From Beroe ovata (lineage: Eukaryota > Ctenophora > Nuda > Beroida > Beroidae): 64,000 nt of DNA. Numbering within the stretch: position 1 is the stretch's first letter; each line of letters begins with the position of its first letter. Location of the stretch: contig CAMPET010000002.1 in the NCBI GenBank assembly GCA_946803715.1, positions 857,627 through 921,626 on the forward strand, given 5' to 3'. The position numbers and the translations under genes are program-made. The notes under the pieces were generated by a model, which saw nothing but the letters and a program-made list of their open reading frames with translations, did no database searches and had not been told where the DNA came from. Positions 25,701 to 35,256 of the stretch are shown here, one piece after another.

Positions 25701-27931
25701 TGTCATGCCGGAAATCGATCCTGAAAATGGCGGTGAATCATCTGTCGCTAGATCTGACAACTTCCACAACGGTCACGGCGTTTCATCATACACAGCGACA
25801 AATAATCTCAACGATGTTGGTAACCACAGCAACTCCCTGGGTTACCATGACAACCACTTGAACCGCCAACAACAAGACAGTGCCGTCACGAGTGAAATCA
25901 CTGAAAAGTACACGAGTCACTATGACAATGACACTGGAGAAACTGTCACCAAGAGGAAATTGTGTCGTGAGAGTACGTTAACCAACGAGACTGTCGAGAA
26001 GCCGGAGGAAGAGGAGAAGAGGGAAGAAATAGAACCCCCGGCACCCGGGAATTTCACATTCTTCAATCCCGCACAATTTAGGTAATTTAACTTAAGTTGC
26101 AGATTAAGCCTATACTAAAGGGGTTTTATCAAGGATATGCACTGCATGACAATCGATAATGCGAATACTCAATCGATTTAGCCGCGGATTATCGAAATTG
26201 CAACACAATCACGGTGGCATAATAATTGGACACTTGGCATTTTAAATCTGCCTTAATCAAATCTTCTCGCGACAGAAAATGTTAATTTCAGGATATTAAA
26301 TAAGTTCCAACAGTTCCAACAGACGCTTTTCTACCTATAATCCCTCTTTGCATATACAATGCCAAGTCGGCATGCCAGCCCCTATTCCGCATTCCTATAC
26401 CCCCATGGACCCTAGGGTTTGAGTAAATGAGAAGGGCCCTGTATACCCTAAGTCCAGAGTTTTCTTCCCGCTAACCCCCCGTGTGTATTACAGTGGTGGC
26501 AGTAGTGGTAGTGCGGCTCTTGCAGGACCCATTGTGCCGCCGATAACATCGCCACCTAGTGACATCCAGCCTCTATCAGACGATGAGGTGGGTTTTGTGG
26601 GTGCGTTGGTGAACCCTCTCTTCCAGTTTCTATACTTACTAACTTTCTTACCTCGCTTATCTTAATCAACTTATCCTAACTTCCTTCGCTTTCCTCCTAC
26701 CCCTTGTACACGATACCTTATACACGTTACCTTGTACACGATACCTTCCCGCCTTGTTAGGTATCCTTTCTTTTCCTCCTTTTCATTCACTATATTGCAG
26801 ATCAAAACACCAACAAACGGTCCCGAGGAAGATCTGATTAACGAAGACGAGGACAGTCTCTATTCTAGAAAGAAGCCAAAACCTCCGGCGGAAGCTAAAG
26901 CAAAACCGAAAGAGAAGAAAGCGGAAGAGAAACCGGTATGTTCATGGAACGGTAATTCATTCTCAGAAATGAATTGAATTTTGATAAATTTCATGTACAT
27001 TGGGCGCTATTTTAGTATACTCGGGTATACTCTGGCGAAATTTTGCTGCTTCAGAATGATTGTAATATCGCTGAATATTCTGCTTTCAGTCTGGAGGCCT
27101 ATTCTCGCGATTGTTCAAAAGTGACGGTGCAAAGAAAATGAACCTTCCAGATGATTCCAAGCCTACGATATATTGGGACAATGAACTTAGTGAGTATCTG
27201 GAGATTTCACTTCTGATGTGATTCGTCGTCACAGCATTAGTTCTTTGTTGATACATACTTTGTTGAATGTTGACACATACCTTGTTGACACATACTTTGA
27301 CACATACTTTGACACATATTTTGTTTACATGTATCATGACACCGCTTGAGAATGCCTGACACCACCGCAGATCGTTATGTTGACACCAGCAAAGGGTCGG
27401 ATGATGAGGACGACACACCCCCTCCACCCCCTACTGGTTCTTCCCTCCCTCCCTCCTCCCTCCCTGCGTCTTCTCGATCTTCAAGTGGGTTGACATGCAC
27501 ACGGTCACTCAAGGCGTCATGTGACACTCAAATAACCCTACCATAAGCTGAAATCAACCCCTTTAAAATTGAAAGTCACTTCTTCAATATTCACCCCCCG
27601 CATTTCTTTACTTCACCTGCGCATGGCAGAAGCTTGTTACTGATGTACAATTGTTTCAGTGAGTGGAGGCTCTGAGGAACAGGCTATGTCAGCTCCAGCG
27701 TCACCTGGTTCTTCCTTTAGACGGAAACCGGGGAGAGGCCGGCTAGCAGGTACAGTTGCTATAGCAACATCAATATAGTGTTGCTATGACAGTGCTTTGT
27801 TTGTACGAAACATTGAATTTGAGAAAAGCTGAAATTCGGTTAGTAAGAATACGTAACTATTCCCAGCAAACCGGTACGTAGATGTGATGGGTGGTATGAA
27901 GAAATCAGCCACGGCTCCAAGTTTCAAATAG
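13701..27931 (+). CDS. SEC16: SEC16, COPII/ER exit-site scaffold
   Basis: A 27-exon model whose phases all agree gives about 2,361 aa: 13701-13719, 13876-17251, 17420-17563, 17703-18191, 18448-18483 (36-nt microexon, optional), 19140-19252, 19605-19669, 20266-20376, 20458-20513, 20942-21074, 21176-21249, 22730-22824, 22956-23064, 23463-23647, 23729-23886, 24190-24315, 24433-24524, 24662-24785, 24891-25076, 25206-25302, 25382-26081, 26494-26587, 26801-26935, 27090-27189, 27371-27484, 27660-27749, 27867-27931. The N-terminal ~1,400 residues are disordered and rich in Q, P and S, with an Arg/Ser/Asp-rich tract and QHTS and SRDM tandem repeats. Residues ~1415-1835 form the Sec16 central (ACE1-type) domain that binds Sec13. 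The C-terminus has FSRLFKSDG, LPDDSKPTIYWD and NRYVD, the conserved Sec16 tail that binds COPII/Sec23 partners. The protein organises ER exit sites. Confidence 0.93.
18448..18483 (+). other. Candidate 36-nt SEC16 microexon
   Basis: CATCCCAG precedes it and GTAAGTGC follows. Both ends are in the phase of the flanking exons, so skipping or including it keeps the frame (12 codons, encoding YTQQWLIRSKQ-like residues). It lies alone in a 948-nt intron. Confidence 0.5.
19671..19895. repeat. (TG)n-rich microsatellite in SEC16 intron
   Basis: Long TG run followed by imperfect TGTGTC/TGTACTG repeats, with a single ambiguous base N at 19718. It starts immediately after the exon donor at 19669. Confidence 0.9.
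20837..20932. repeat. GC-rich palindromic patch in SEC16 intron
   Basis: Two CGCGGCGCCG blocks (near 20841 and 20901) with intervening ATGACATGACTATGTCACGAT-type sequence, ending GCGCGCGCC just before an exon acceptor. Similar GC-rich patches occur at 5480-5515, 28.8-30.1 kb and 40.88-41.0 kb, in otherwise AT-rich DNA. They are probably remnants of short palindromic elements. Confidence 0.5.
21490..21980 (-). CDS. Nested antisense gene candidate, basic 137-aa protein
   Basis: On the minus strand within SEC16 intron 11 (21250-22729), two open frames are joined in phase by a canonical 77-nt intron (21695-21771; GTATAT donor, TTTACTCCCAG acceptor). Exon 1 is 21980-21772 and exon 2 is 21694-21490 (TAG), 414 nt in all. 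The protein starts MTHNRRGG, contains LVYSQELLTPRF, PKRGVLEYKRKLHLG, YCRNTFSPNTWVKVRKS and KTMPCNHKAASG, and ends in a lysine/arginine-rich tail (KRERKKKRQK) like a nuclear-localisation signal. Four cysteines lie in or near the middle and C-terminal half or upstream frame. I do not recognise a family. A CTCTCTCAG acceptor sits 6 nt before the ATG, so there may be an upstream exon or a trans-splice site. Confidence 0.5.
22035..22729. other. Remainder of SEC16 intron 11
   Basis: AT-rich intron DNA upstream (in antisense terms) of the nested candidate. No repeat, RNA gene or open frame is convincing here. It would hold the promoter or first exon of the nested gene if that gene is real. Confidence 0.4.
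23872..23996. repeat. Three tandem copies of a splice donor (41-42 bp unit)
   Basis: Units begin CTTGATCACACTCAGGTAAC at 23872, 23914 and 23955. The first overlaps the last codons of SEC16 exon 23729-23886 and its donor, so each unit repeats the exon end and a GTAACA donor. Only the first donor keeps the frame open; reading on to the second meets TGA. Confidence 0.85.
27755..27768. promoter_or_regulatory. RFX X-box-like palindrome GTTGCTATAGCAAC
   Basis: A 14-bp palindrome resembling the RFX X-box, at the start of the last SEC16 intron. The same sequence occurs at 863-876 in the VWD gene. Function is unknown; the match is to the published consensus GTNRCC-N-RGYAAC with a mismatch in each half. 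Confidence 0.4.
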
Positions 27932-28787
27932 TTTCCCACCAACGATTGGTGGTTGCCATGGTTGCTAGATACATTTCTCGGGTTTGATTAGATTGAAATT
28001 ATTGTGTTATTGCCGATTTTCATTTTTGAGTGAACGAACACAAAAAGTAGAACTGTGAGAAAGCAAGAGCCAATTATATTTGAATTTGATATGGAAATTT
28101 GATGTGAAGCTCATAGCTGCCGCAAAATTTTGAATTTTCGACCCCTTTTGACATCCGCTCAAACTTAAAGAACTCGTTCCCCTGTATTTCTCATTTGTTG
28201 TTTTTTTGCTCATCGATGTCAACCAGTTTATGTGAGTCGAGTATAATTTATTCATGTCTATTTCTTTCACTTTCAGGGGATAGTAGTATTGTTTTTCCGG
28301 TTGATTTGAGATTTGACGCCAATGCAATCAGTTAAATACAATCAGTTAAAATTTAGTAAAACTAAAAGTAGAATTTAAAGATTATGGTGAAAATGTTTAC
28401 GTTGAGTGGCTATCAAGTTCTCAATTGATGGGAGTTAACTTTACGTTTGATGTCATTGTCTCCATGATTCAGCTTTCAGATTTCTCTTTGCATTGACGCG
28501 TTCAACCTACATCCTTATAATTATAACGATTTCGTGATATTTATGAAAAACCTTTAATTTGAATTCTGTTTGCTGTTCAGTGTTGTATCAGGATTTTGTT
28601 CTTGACTCGACTGCAGCTCAGTTGTGATCTTGTGAGCAGTGAGACTGTGTAGTGTGTATCATCAGTATATGAGTCTGTTATCTTGTCTGATCGAGCTGAT
28701 AGTCTAGCGTTCGCGTTAGGCTCGCGTCAAAGGGCCATGGTTGCCGGATGTTCATGTTATCTGTGAACTCAGACCTGTCCATTGCCG
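27932..28787. other. SEC16 3' flank and intergenic DNA
   Basis: AT-rich sequence after the SEC16 stop codon. Minus-strand open frame 28007-28327 is AT-biased and has no recognisable features. No gene is supported before the GC-rich transposon cluster begins at 28.79 kb. Confidence 0.5.
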
Positions 28788-28912
28788 CGGATGTTATGTT
28801 CCCACGCTGCGTGACCCAAATACTCCGCGCGCGCTGCGCGTCTCCGTGGTTTCTACGACTTTTCAGTTCACTGAGTAGAACAGGGGCGCGCAACGTGTGC
28901 ACACGGATGTTA
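28788..28912. mobile_element. MULE-like MITE, copy 1 (9-bp target duplication)
   Basis: Element 28797-28903 (107 bp) begins TGTTCCCACGCTGCGTGACC and ends GCGCAACGTGTGCACA; the ends are imperfect inverted repeats. It is flanked on both sides by CGGATGTTA (28788-28796 and 28904-28912), an exact 9-bp duplication as made by Mutator-like transposases. There is no coding capacity. Confidence 0.75.
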
Positions 28913-28913
28913 T

Positions 28914-28965
28914 TGTTATCTGTCCACTGTTTCTTGCGCGCGCAAGAAACAGTGGACAGATAACA
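28914..28965. repeat. Perfect 52-bp palindrome
   Basis: TGTTATCTGTCCACTGTTTC and its exact complement meet at a GCGCGC centre. It adjoins the MULE-like element and could extrude as a hairpin. Confidence 0.85.
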
Positions 28966-29020
28966 TCCGGCAATGGCCCGGCCATGGACAGGCAATGATC
29001 TGATCAAACATGTCCATGTC

Positions 29021-29189
29021 GCATTGTCTTGTCAGATGTTACCTGACCTGTTTCTCGCGCACGCGCGCCTTCATCGAAGGCCGAAACAGGCGCGAAGGCC
29101 GAAACAGGCGCGAAGGCCGAAACAGGCGATGAAGGCGCGCGCGCCGCGCGCGAGAAACTGAGGTCAGATAAAATCTGACAAGCATTGTC
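29021..29189. mobile_element. hAT-like palindromic MITE 1 (8-bp target duplication)
   Basis: Element 29029-29181 (153 bp) starts TTGTCAGATGTTACCTGACC and ends with the near complement GGTCAGATAAAATCTGACAA. It is flanked by GCATTGTC on both sides (29021-29028, 29182-29189). The inside has three copies of GAAGGCCGAAACAGGCGC. The site is empty in copy B, which reads CATGTCGCGGAG. Confidence 0.85.
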
Positions 29190-29220
29190 GCGGAGTGTTA
29201 TATGAGTATTCAATGCAATA

Positions 29221-29336
29221 GTTGTATTCTGTTCCCGCGCTGCGTGACCCAAATACTCCGCGCGCGCTGCGCGGCTCTACGACTTTTCAGTTCACTGAGT
29301 AGAACAGGGGCGCGCAACGTGTGCACAGTTGTATTC
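29221..29336. mobile_element. MULE-like MITE, copy 2 (9-bp target duplication)
   Basis: Element 29230-29327 (98 bp) is closely similar to 28797-28903. It is flanked by GTTGTATTC at 29221-29229 and 29328-29336. The other haplotype-like copy has the empty site GTTATATTC near 29740. Confidence 0.85.
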
Positions 29337-29433
29337 GCATGGCAGGCAGAGCTGCGCAGCGCGGCCGCGGAATTGGAATTGGAATCGCGATCGGGAACAT
29401 GTCGTAAGAAGGGCAAGAATGCTAAATAATTGA

Positions 29434-29522
29434 ATATAAGCTTGTCAGATTTTATCTGACCTCAGTTTCTCGCGCGCGGCGCGCGAGAAACTGAGGTCAG
29501 ATAAAATCTGACAAATATAAGC
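29434..29522. mobile_element. hAT-like palindromic MITE 2 (8-bp target duplication)
   Basis: Element 29442-29514 (73 bp) is an almost perfect palindrome, TTGTCAGATTTTATCTGACC to its complement, with a CGCGCGGCGCGCG centre. ATATAAGC flanks both sides (29434-29441, 29515-29522). The site is empty in copy B, which reads GAATATAAGTTTGCG. Confidence 0.9.
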
Positions 29523-29646
29523 TTGCGAATTGCGCCGTGAAGAATTAGTTAATCGCGCGCGAAAAGAAATTCACGACAGGGTCAGCTATTATCGATTGAC
29601 TATTTTTGCATCGCAGCTGCTATTCTGCCTCGTTTGAATCCGCGCN

Positions 29647-30064
29647 AGTGGACAGATATAACATCCGGCAATGGCCATGGACAGGCAATGATCTGATCAA
29701 ACATGTCCATGTCGCGGAGTGTTATATGAGTATTCAATAGTTATATTCGCATGGCAGGTCGCGGCCGCGGAATCGCGATCGGGAACATGTCGTAAGAAGG
29801 GCAAAAACGCTGAATAATTGAATATAAGTTTGCGATCAATTGCGCCGTGAAGAATTAGTTAATCGCGCGCGAAAAGAAATTCTCGACAGGGTCTATTATT
29901 GATTTTGTCAGATTTTATCTGACCTCAGTTTCTCGCGCGCGGCGCGCGCGCCTTCATCGAAGGCCGAAACAGGCCTTCGATGTTTCGACCTGTTTCGGCC
30001 TTCGATGAAGGCGCGCGAGAAACAGGTCAGGTAACATCTGACAATATTGATTGACTATTTTTGC
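29647..30064. repeat. Allele-like copy B of the transposon-rich block
   Basis: Second copy of the backbone seen at 28951-29609, starting right after the N at 29646. It lacks the three copy-A insertions but carries its own at 29905-30044. Confidence 0.85.
29897..30052. mobile_element. hAT-like palindromic MITE 3 (8-bp target duplication)
   Basis: Element 29905-30044 (140 bp) starts TTGTCAGATTTTATCTGACC and ends GGTCAGGTAACATCTGACAA, with inverted GCCTTCGATG/CATCGAAGGC arms inside. It is flanked by TATTGATT at 29897-29904 and 30045-30052. Copy A has the unoccupied site (CTATTATCGATTGAC). Confidence 0.9.
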
Positions 30065-30796
30065 ATTTGTCGACCCTATCCATTTGTCAATCGATGATAT
30101 AGATAGACCCTGGCCCTGTCGAGAATTTCGTTTCGCGCGCGCGGCGCGAACTAATTGATCTCAGACCGGCAGAGGCGCAAGCCACTTTGGAAAATAAGGC
30201 TTAATTCAACGAGTATTTGACTAGCAATCATTTAGTTGGTAAGAAAAAAGATATTAGCTATTGACATCGATTAACCTTTCAACTGTCTTTTCATTCTTTT
30301 CGTAGCTATTCACCTTAGCAGCTATACTCTATAGGGGGTTTCAGATTGGGTTTTTAGGCCCTTTAACTGGGTTGATGTTTTTATTACAACACTTTGATAA
30401 TTGTGATGGTTCAATACCATTATTTATTCTATTCCATTCTTACATTTTGCGACGGGAAGGTTGCCAATATCATATATCAAAAGTTCTGTCATGTCTTCAG
30501 CTTCACTGATTGACAGGCAATGAGAGAAAGGAGAGAAAAGGGCATTGAAAATATTTTGTTACCAGATTTGATTCTTTGTTACCAGATTAGATTCTTGTGA
30601 TATCTGATTGCTGACAAAGAATCAAGCACATTCATGGCACCCCACTCCTTCATATTCTTTGAATAATTTCAGTCAGCCAAAACTTTTTAAGGAAATGTAG
30701 GCCTTCAATCCTTCACCTTTTACCTTTCTCTATAATCATGAACTATATCATCATTGGTTCAGTATGACCAATCTTTAAGGATGATTGAGAGATTCT
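30065..30796. other. Intergenic DNA upstream of the ATG4 locus
   Basis: AT-rich after a final GC-rich patch (30136-30160). No open frame or RNA gene is supported. An AG at 30778-30779 precedes the first ATG of the next locus by 17 nt. Confidence 0.45.
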
Positions 30797-33700
30797 ATGT
30801 CAACCTATGGTGCTGCCAGTTTTCTCTATAAAGCTCAGATTCCTAGGACTGATGCGCCAAATCCCGCACCAGATGCTGTGAAATATTCAATGCTGCCAAG
30901 ATCCCAAAAATATACTGAATCTGAAAATGTTCATATTAATCTTCAAGGCATTGAATTTGGCTCTGATGCATTGGTAGATTTGCCAAAGCAGGATGATTCA
31001 CTCCTATCAGATTATAGTCTTTGTAATCTTGAGGGCATTGATTGTTCACCTAAGCCTGGAACATCGTGAGTTTTTTTGAATTCTTTCTAGAATTAGGAAG
31101 AAGTATGGCAAATGAAACTCTTAGATGATGCACTCCTTTATATATAGAGCAACTAAATCCTATTGTTGATTTGGGAAAAATTATAGATATATATATATAT
31201 ATTTTTAGGTCCCCAATTGGAGAAGCTTCTGGATATGTCTTTCCTAAAGATTACCCAAAACAACTAGGGCCTGATACTGAATTGAAATTGACCGGCACCC
31301 TTGAACCATATGTTCTGGCAGATTTTGAGAAGAAGGGTGATATTGCAAGCTTTGGTAATGTATCTGAGGTAATTCATGTGATTTACTGATCATGTACATT
31401 GTACATGTGTAATCAGCCTGACATACTGTTGAACAATCTTAATCCTCTTCCCTCACGAATTGTCACAACCATCTCTAGGGGCATTCAAAAGATTCAATAG
31501 ACCTGCTGTCTATGGATACTCCAGGAAGGAAGCAGGAAAGTGCTATGAGGAGTATACCTTCATTCTACCCCAGCTATTCCCCAGAAACAAGCAACAGGTG
31601 ATTCATTTAATGTTTCAAGCGGACTGAACTGCACAACTAATACCCTTGAAAATTCTCAATTCTCATTAAATCCGTCCCTCAGCTTCAAGTCTCCCCGGAA
31701 CAGTCCTGGTTAATCCCCAACACTAAAACATCGAGCAAATCCTTTCAAAGAAACAAATCTGTCCCCCTCAAAGAGAAAACTGTCCACAAGTGTATCTTAC
31801 TCTGATGTTATTTCTCCCAATTCCTCCTCTGAGTCATCTCGACAGCTTGATACATTTGTTGGGGGTAATGTGAGACATCCAATGAGCGATCCAGGCAGCA
31901 GTCGGGGCAGCAGATTTGTTGACTATCCTCGTGCTGCATATCCCAGACTTGTAAGTTTGATTAAACCCTGAACATAGGTCATAGTTCATGGATTGGACCA
32001 TAAGAGTCGCATGAGTTAGAATGAGAGATAGTTGGTTAATCCTCTTTTGAGTGTGTTAAACAAAATTAAAAGGCCCGTTTTCATTTCGTTTAACTGAGTC
32101 AAATGAGAATTAACCAACTACGGTTACGTATCTCTCATTTTAAACTCTGAACCTCAATGTTTGCAGTTGATTTTCAGATTAATGATTGTAGCTAGTCTGC
32201 TGAGCTACTCAATCAACAATCTTCACACCTCATTAGATTATATTGTTCATAGTTGTCCAGTGTCCACGCCTTTATACATCCTCATTAAGCCAGTATATCA
32301 TACAGTCCTTATTATGCAGTGTATAATAAGGACTGTGTAGTGCGACACTGTTCATTGTCAAACATATCCTGTACTTTGTTCTGTACTTTGTCTTGAATTT
32401 GCTCAAATCAGTTAAATGAGTAAGAATCAGTCACCATGGAGTTTTGTTTTGAAGACAATCTTCAGGCTTGTAAGTATAGTTCATACAGATCAACACTTTA
32501 CTCTGGCGAGTCTCCTCTGTAAACAGTGAACAGTCGTATTTGATCAGCCCTCGCGACGTTGTATAGTACGACGACAGACTTATTCCCCAGTGAAGCGTCC
32601 CTGTGATGTGTAGCTCTTTATTTACCATCTGAGTGTCCGAGTGACTGCAAGATGCACGTGCTCATTACTCACTGCCCATGTGTATCACTATTCCTCACGC
32701 AGTCCCCGTCAAAACCGGTGGTAATGACCCTGAGCCAGTCTGGAAATGAAATTGACGAGGTTATCACTGCCATGAAGGGAACATTCAACAACGCTGTTCA
32801 GTGTGAGTTTCATAAGAGTAAATCCATGACATGTGAGCTGTAAGCACACGTATTTCTATCAACTTCCGTTGATCAATTACCCATGTCATTTATTGACGGG
32901 CGTTCGGCGCCTCAGACCTTTGTCAGCACTTAACCTCTTCCAGACATCGCAAGTCTCCCCGGAAACAGTTTCGATTCCAACTCCTCAATCTGCTTCCTGG
33001 GCAAGCTCTACAACGGTAAACACTTTTCCGATGAGAGAGAATCGGGAACCGATAGTTTAGACGATCAAAACGGAACTTTTCAGGTATTTTCGTATTCCAG
33101 ATGTTAGTTTCACTACGTATTTCAGAGAATTCCGATCCTTATGGCTTTACTTAGATGTTCAATAGGGTCAATAACCAAAGTCGAACCTGTTATGATCTAC
33201 AGTACTGTATCAAAACTGGTACAATTGCCGATTTACAGGATTTTGTCACTGATTTCCGGTCTCGGGCATGGATAACGTATCGGAGAGGGTTTTCGCCCCT
33301 TGGAACAACAAGCCTGACATCTGACACTGGATGGGGATGCATGTTGAGGACCGGTCAGATGATGCTGGCAACCGCTCTGCAGATACATTGCTTCGGTAGA
33401 GGTATGCTGCGTTAGCAACGTGGTAACATTGTAATATGTGTTGCTATGGCAACGTGATAACATTGTAATATGTGTTGCTCTAGCAACGTGATAACATTGT
33501 AATATGTGTTGCTCTAGCAACGTGATAACAATGTATTGATGGGTTGCTATGGCAACGTTGTGAAATCGTATTGATGGGTTGCTATGGCAACGTTGTAACA
33601 TTGTATTGATGGGTTGCTATGGCAACGTGATAACACGGTTATACACTGTTGTTTCATCTCACATCACAGGCTGGAGGAGAACTCAGCGGATGACGGACAT

Positions 33701-35256
33701 AGTGAAATTCCAGGAGCTGGTGCGATGTTTCGGTGAGACGCGAGACCACCCCTTCTCAATCCAGAACCTTCTTAAGATAGGGAAAGACCACCTAAATAAG
33801 TCCTATGGGGAGTGGTACGGACCCTCTACCGTTGCCTACGTCCTCAGGTGAAAATTGGAGAGTTAAGACCCTAATTAGTTCCTAATTCCTGGCGATTACT
33901 ACCTCGCTTTCTGATCGAGTATAGACCGCATATCGTTTCCCTGAGGCGTTATAAATCAAGGGACTAGACCCGATGTTTGCTACCAATGTTTTCCCCCACA
34001 CAGGGTGTGTGTTGATGATGCTAGAGCCCAGCCTAAAGTGAATCACGTTATAGACATTAGTGACTTCATTGTTTTTACTGCTACAGATTGTATGGGTGAG
34101 AAAGCATTCAAAATAACTCTCAGAACACTGAATTAGATAGGGATTCTAGCTGCAAATTCCGAATATATCCCCAGTTTTCAAGGGAGACATTCAGAAGACA
34201 GCAACCCTGAACTTCACACGCAGCACTTGGACCAAAACACTCTTGTTGATATCCGTACGAATGGGTGCGGATGAGCTTAATTTATCTTATCGGAAACCTA
34301 TCCAGGTATCTATAATAAGGGACAAAGTTTGGGATTCTTCTGCATAAATCCAAATATTATAGTCTAAAGTTGATTGCGGATCACGATCCCTTTAATTATA
34401 ATAGACATTGGAGTGTGGGATTGACATTTTATATCATTGAGTTGATAGGTACTCAATAGTACAGTTGTCGTACATTGACATTCAGTTGCCGTACATTGAC
34501 ATTCATGCTAGCAGTCTCTTATAATAACTGTTTGTTTGAGTATTCGTTGTATCGTGTATACGGTCCCAATCGTCTTCTACTTATCCCATACACATTGCAG
34601 ACATTTCTACTCAGTCCTCTCTGTATTGGTATCATGGGAGGAAGGAAGCGTCATTCTCTCTACTTCACCGGTTTCCAGGGCAACAAGCTCATCCATTACG
34701 ATCCTCACACGTGCCAAACAGCCCTGAAAATGACTCCATACAACGAATTCTCTACAGATGTGAGTTCTCACCCAGCAATGAGCGATCAGTACTGAAAACA
34801 CATGTTTCTCATCCTTCTCGCCTATTTCAGTCGTACATCTGCATGAAGCCGCGCAAAATGTCCTTCACCAAGATGGATCCATCCTCCACATTTGCATTCT
34901 ACCTCCGCAACGAGGCTGATTTGATGGAGTTGGAGCAGTTGTCGGAATCAATGGGCAATCACAAGATATTCGAGATGTTAGACGGAACCAAGGAGGAATA
35001 TTTGTCGCTAGTGTACGATTCCTGTAATGTAAAGGTAAACATATCATGAGTTGATTGGAAACTTTATTTTCGTATCTAAAGTATGGTTGTTTTCGGTTTT
35101 CCTCTAATCCTCTAGCAGTCCTTTGAACGAAATAATTCTGAACAATATCTCTGCTATCCCCAGGCGTTCGATCATAACGAGAGCATGATGGAAGAACTGG
35201 TAGAAATTGACGACATAGGCAGTCTGGAGGGGAGTGATTTCGAGTATCTGGAATAG
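30797..35256 (+). CDS. ATG4: ATG4C/D-type autophagy cysteine protease with interrupted N-terminal extension
   Basis: It cleaves the C-terminus of LC3/GABARAP (Atg8) proteins and removes their lipid. Exons: 30797-31065, 31209-31368, 31479-31597, 31683-31950, 32703-32802, 32944-33083, 33239-33401, 33670-33847, 34004-34095, 34175-34305, 34601-34759, 34831-35034, 35164-35256, all phases agreeing. Reading from 30797 meets an in-frame TAA at 31711-31713. From the ATG at 31882 the protein is 442 aa, the normal ATG4C/D length. In that numbering the catalytic Cys is ~137 ([12 protein letters not shown]) and the Asp/His pair ~325/327 (YDPHTCQ). [11 protein letters not shown] and CIGIMGG, plus MSFTKMDPS, place it with ATG4C/D rather than A/B. 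The C-terminus ends FEYLE, matching the C-terminal LC3-interacting motif (F-x-x-L). The upstream frame (192 codons) is serine/proline-rich and unrecognised. Only the stop separates it from the core. Confidence 0.93.
31711..31713 (+). other. In-frame TAA in ATG4 exon 4
   Basis: It lies between SPRNSPG and SPTLKHR in a frame that is otherwise open through the whole exon and into the protease. It may be a true stop ending an upstream ORF, a polymorphism, or a sequencing error. Confidence 0.7.
31973..32160. mobile_element. Foldback element in ATG4 intron 4
   Basis: It shares CATAGTTCATGGATTGGAC, AAGAGTCGCAT and GAGAGATAGTTGGTTAAT with the element at 61319-61479 (opposite orientation), and its arms pair around about 32075. 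It is therefore a second member of the same family. Confidence 0.7.
33405..33640. repeat. ~35-bp minisatellite of RFX X-box-like palindromes
   Basis: Located in ATG4 intron 7. GTTGCTATGGCAAC occurs exactly at 33440-33453, 33543-33556, 33578-33591 and 33613-33626, with GTTGCTCTAGCAAC variants near 33474 and 33509, separated by GTGATAACATTGTAATAT-type spacers. The right half GGCAAC fits the RFX X-box consensus; the left half GTTGCT differs at one base. Confidence 0.8.

Larger units (their letters stand above)
28951..29609. repeat. Allele-like copy A of a transposon-rich block
   Basis: The backbone (AGTGGACAGATAACATCCGG... to GATTGACTATTTTTGCAT) recurs at 29647-30064 on the other side of a single N (29646). 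Copy A carries three insertions absent from copy B: 29029-29181, 29230-29327 and 29442-29514. Confidence 0.85.

Noticed and set aside
28007-28327. 106-codon minus-strand ORF downstream of SEC16
   Set aside because: AT-driven composition, no splice signals or motifs.
33405-33640. CRISPR-like array (regular ~35-bp spacing)
   Set aside because: Eukaryotic intron context; the spacers are themselves repeated and the units are ordinary minisatellite copies.
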